From contig JAUSHA010000040.1 in assembly GCA_030648815.1 (NCBI GenBank), forward strand, positions 1 to 7,335: 7,335 bases of DNA, read 5' to 3'. Position 1 is the stretch's first letter. Each line of letters begins with the position of its first letter. Under the pieces are notes generated by a model, which saw nothing but the letters and a program-made list of their open reading frames with translations, searched no databases and was not told the origin of the DNA. Shown in pieces: positions 5,855 to 7,335 of the stretch. This DNA is from a bacterium (lineage in GTDB: Bacteria > Patescibacteriota > Minisyncoccia > Minisyncoccales > MHMH01). A program made the position numbers and the translations under genes.

Positions 5855-6553
5855 ATGAAAAAATCATCAATCATTATCATTATGGGAGGCCCCGGAGCAG
5901 GCAAGGGAACTCAAGCCGAGCTTTTGGACGAGAAATTAAAATCTTATTATTTCGAAACGAGTAAAATTATCGAGGCTCATGTCATGAATGCGAAAAAGGG
6001 AGATCATGAAGTTGTTAATGGAAAGAAATTTGACTTAATAAAAGAGAGAGAGAATTGGTCAAGCGGGATATTGAATACGCCGGAATTGGTTGCTTTTTGG
6101 GTGAAAGAAAAAATAAAAGAACTGGCAGAAGAAGGAAGAGATATAATTTTTGCCGGATCACCCAGAACCCTGCCCGAAGGGAAAGAGATCATCCCATTTT
6201 TAGAAAAATTATATGGAGCAAAAAGCATCAAAGTGGTGCTTATTGATATTAGCCCGGAAGAAACTATCAAACGCAATTCTCGCAGAAGGATCTGCCAGCT
6301 GATGCGCCATCCCATTCTTTCCACTGAAAAAGAATTTCTCGGTCTTAAGAGTTGCCCCCTCGACGGTTCAAAATTAGTGAGAAGAGCCGGGTTAGACGAT
6401 ATAGAAACCATTAAGGTCAGGTTAAAAGAATATAAGGAGAGAACTTATCCGTTAATGAAATATTTTGACGGGCAAGGCTTAAAAGTAAAAAAGATTAACG
6501 GGGAGCAGTCGGTTGAGAAAGTTCACGAAGACATCTTAAAAGCGATCAATTGA
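5855..6553 (+). CDS. adk: Adenylate kinase family protein (divergent NMP site and LID)
   Basis: P-loop nucleoside monophosphate kinase in the position where adk lies in Gram-positive spc clusters; the expected reaction is ATP + AMP to 2 ADP in the cytosol. The Walker A loop GGPGAGKGTQ is intact (residues 11–20), and GSPRT (101–105) corresponds to the family GFPRT with the AMP-contacting Arg104 kept. Departures are clear. The STGDMLR-type segment reads ETSKIIE (34–40), so the usual AMP-binding Arg is Glu. The NMP domain carries extra residues around 45–70. The LID has Cys147, Cys167 and Asp170 in a C…C-x2-D pattern but Met150 where a second Cys is usual, with His152 nearby. LDD (180–182) and Arg189 fit the catalytic end of the LID. 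It is 232 residues, against 214 in E. coli. The specificity may differ from AMP, so the gene symbol is by family and position. It ends in TGA within a long palindrome. Confidence 0.8.
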   Translation: MKKSSIIIIMGGPGAGKGTQAELLDEKLKSYYFETSKIIEAHVMNAKKGDHEVVNGKKFDLIKERENWSSGILNTPELVAFWVKEKIKELAEEGRDIIFAGSPRTLPEGKEIIPFLEKLYGAKSIKVVLIDISPEETIKRNSRRRICQLMRHPILSTEKEFLGLKSCPLDGSKLVRRAGLDDIETIKVRLKEYKERTYPLMKYFDGQGLKVKKINGEQSVEKVHEDILKAIN

Positions 6554-6605
6554 AGGATTTACGAAATCCTCTCAAATTTGAGTGGATTTCGTAAATCCTT
6601 CAATT
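6548..6605. repeat. 58-nt near-perfect nested palindrome between adk and map
   Basis: Bases 6548–6569 are the exact reverse complement of 6584–6605 (22 bp), and the centre 6571–6582 (CTCAAATTTGAG) is itself a perfect palindrome. The whole 58 nt is self-complementary except for one T·T mismatch at 6570/6583. Each arm also contains a smaller inverted repeat, GGATTTACGAAATCC on the left (6555–6569) and GGATTTCGTAAATCC on the right (6584–6598). The left arm starts in the last Asn codon of the kinase gene and includes its TGA stop; the right arm ends 7 nt before the map ATG. What follows is CGTCATC, with no U-run, so an intrinsic terminator is unlikely. An RNase III site, a stabilising mRNA stem, a REP/REPIN-like element, or a block on map translation are possible. 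The structure itself is certain; its role is not. Confidence 0.92.
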
Positions 6606-6612
6606 CGTCATC

Positions 6613-7335
6613 ATGATCACCATCAAAACTTCGGAAGAAATAAAAATAATGGCTGAAGGCGGCAAGATTCTGGCCCGTATTATGAAAGAGCTGGAAGGGC
6701 AGGTGAGGCCGGGAATTACCACCAGAGAGTTAGACAAGGCCGCAGAGGGCCTTGTTTTGTCATCCGGCGCCAAGTGTTCCTTTAAGGGTTATCATGGGTA
6801 TCCTGCTTGCTTATGCACTTCAGTAAACGAGGAAGTCGTTCATGCCATTCCTTCGGATAGAGTTTTAAAAGAAGGCGATATTATTTCCCTTGATCTCGGC
6901 GTTTTTTATAATGGCTATCACTCCGATATGGCCATCACTGTGCCGGTGGGGAAGATAAGCCCTGAAGCCCAGAAATTGATTAAGGTTACCAAGGAATCGC
7001 TGGAAATCGGCATTAAAGAAGCCATGGTTGGCAGGACTTTTGGCGACATTGGCAGCGCCATCCAGAAGTATGTTGAATCTCATGGTTTTAACGTCGTCAG
7101 AGACCTCTGCGGCCACGGTATTGGCAAAGACCTCCATGAGGACCCCGAGATTCTAAATTACGGCAAACCGGGCGTTGGTCCCAAAATTAAAGAGGGCATG
7201 GTTTTCTGTTTAGAGCCTATGGTCACGGCCGGCGACTGGCGCATCAAAAAATCCCAAGACGGCCAAGGTTTCGTCACCGCCGACGGCTCTCTCTCCGCCC
7301 ACTTTGAGCACACCATCGCCGTAACAAAAAACGGC
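6613..7335 (+). CDS. map: Methionine aminopeptidase type I, 3'-partial
   Basis: Cytosolic metalloenzyme that removes the initiator methionine from new proteins after deformylation. From ATG 6613 the frame stays open for 241 codons to the window end. E. coli MetAP has 264 residues, and the last text here (HTIAVTKNG) matches the point about 20 residues before its end. All metal ligands are present: Asp94 (SLDLG), Asp105 (HSD), His168 (CGHGIG), Glu201 (LEPMV) and Glu232 (FEHT), plus substrate-site His77 (VVHAIP) and His175 (LHEDP). KGYHGYP and SVNEEVVH are typical of type I. There is no N-terminal zinc-finger or linker extension. No Shine-Dalgarno sequence precedes the start, which lies 7 nt after the palindrome. 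The 3' end is much richer in C-ending codons than the kinase gene. Confidence 0.95.
   Translation, partial: MITIKTSEEIKIMAEGGKILARIMKELEGQVRPGITTRELDKAAEGLVLSSGAKCSFKGYHGYPACLCTSVNEEVVHAIPSDRVLKEGDIISLDLGVFYNGYHSDMAITVPVGKISPEAQKLIKVTKESLEIGIKEAMVGRTFGDIGSAIQKYVESHGFNVVRDLCGHGIGKDLHEDPEILNYGKPGVGPKIKEGMVFCLEPMVTAGDWRIKKSQDGQGFVTADGSLSAHFEHTIAVTKNG

Noticed and set aside
6044..6053. GA dinucleotide run in the kinase gene as a phase-variation tract
   Set aside because: Only about five GA units, encoding ordinary K/E/R residues in an A/G-rich coding strand; too short to call.
6055..6246. Small + strand ORF inside the kinase gene
   Set aside because: It is an out-of-frame shadow of a gene with clear domain motifs, and its product is a low-complexity basic string.
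611..6553. Reassigned UGA (Gracilibacteria/Absconditabacteria code)
   Set aside because: TGA ends rpsQ, rplN and the adk-like gene exactly at family-typical C-termini and does not occur in frame within any gene, so UGA is a stop here.
6548..6612. Intrinsic terminator after the kinase gene
   Set aside because: The strong palindrome is followed by CGTCATC and then the map start, with no U-tract on the + strand.
6865..7137. Antisense ORF opposite map
   Set aside because: The + strand encodes the MetAP catalytic residues in this stretch; the antisense frame has no recognisable motif. The same holds for the other antisense frames over ribosomal genes.

Overview
The window is a stretch of the conserved S10–spc ribosomal protein cluster running into the secretion and N-terminal processing genes. 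Every gene is on the + strand. The order is rplP (5' end cut off), rpmC, rpsQ, rplN, rplX, rplE, rpsN, rpsH, rplF, rplR, rpsE, rplO, secY, an adk-like kinase gene, and map (3' end cut off). The organism is a bacterium, most probably of the Candidate Phyla Radiation (Patescibacteria) and perhaps Parcubacteria. The main reasons are the missing rpmD (L30) between rpsE and rplO, the lineage-style L15 N-terminus and L16 loop, tight gene packing, and start codons without Shine-Dalgarno sequences. UGA serves as the stop codon of rpsQ, rplN and adk, which argues against the UGA=Gly lineages (Gracilibacteria/Absconditabacteria). The phylum call rests on recalled family features, not on a search.

Positions 1–2661 hold L16, L29, S17, L14, L24, L5, S14 and S8, with gaps of 0–10 nt or ATGA overlaps. 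The usual S10/spc operon boundary (S17|L14) is fused by a 4-nt overlap, so this looks like one transcription unit. Positions 2728–4588 hold L6, L18, S5 and L15; S5 and L15 overlap by 20 nt where L30 would normally be encoded. Positions 4572–5852 encode SecY, 5855–6553 a divergent adenylate kinase family protein, and 6613–7335 a type I methionine aminopeptidase with all of its metal ligands.

The genes supply ribosomal proteins of both subunits, the translocon pore, a nucleotide kinase and the enzyme that removes initiator methionine. This is the same gene neighbourhood as in Gram-positive bacteria.

The least ordinary DNA is in the only three gaps longer than about 30 nt. Two hold long, almost perfect palindromes with 22-nt arms (2658–2709 and 6548–6605). 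Both are nested, since each arm is itself largely self-complementary, and both begin inside the last codons of the upstream gene so that the stop codon lies in the stem. The third gap (3273–3300) holds four tandem copies of a 7-nt unit and also starts in a stop codon. None has the U-tract of an intrinsic terminator. Other points worth a look are start codons consistently preceded by T-rich rather than purine-rich sequence, and AMP-site and LID substitutions in the adk-like protein.
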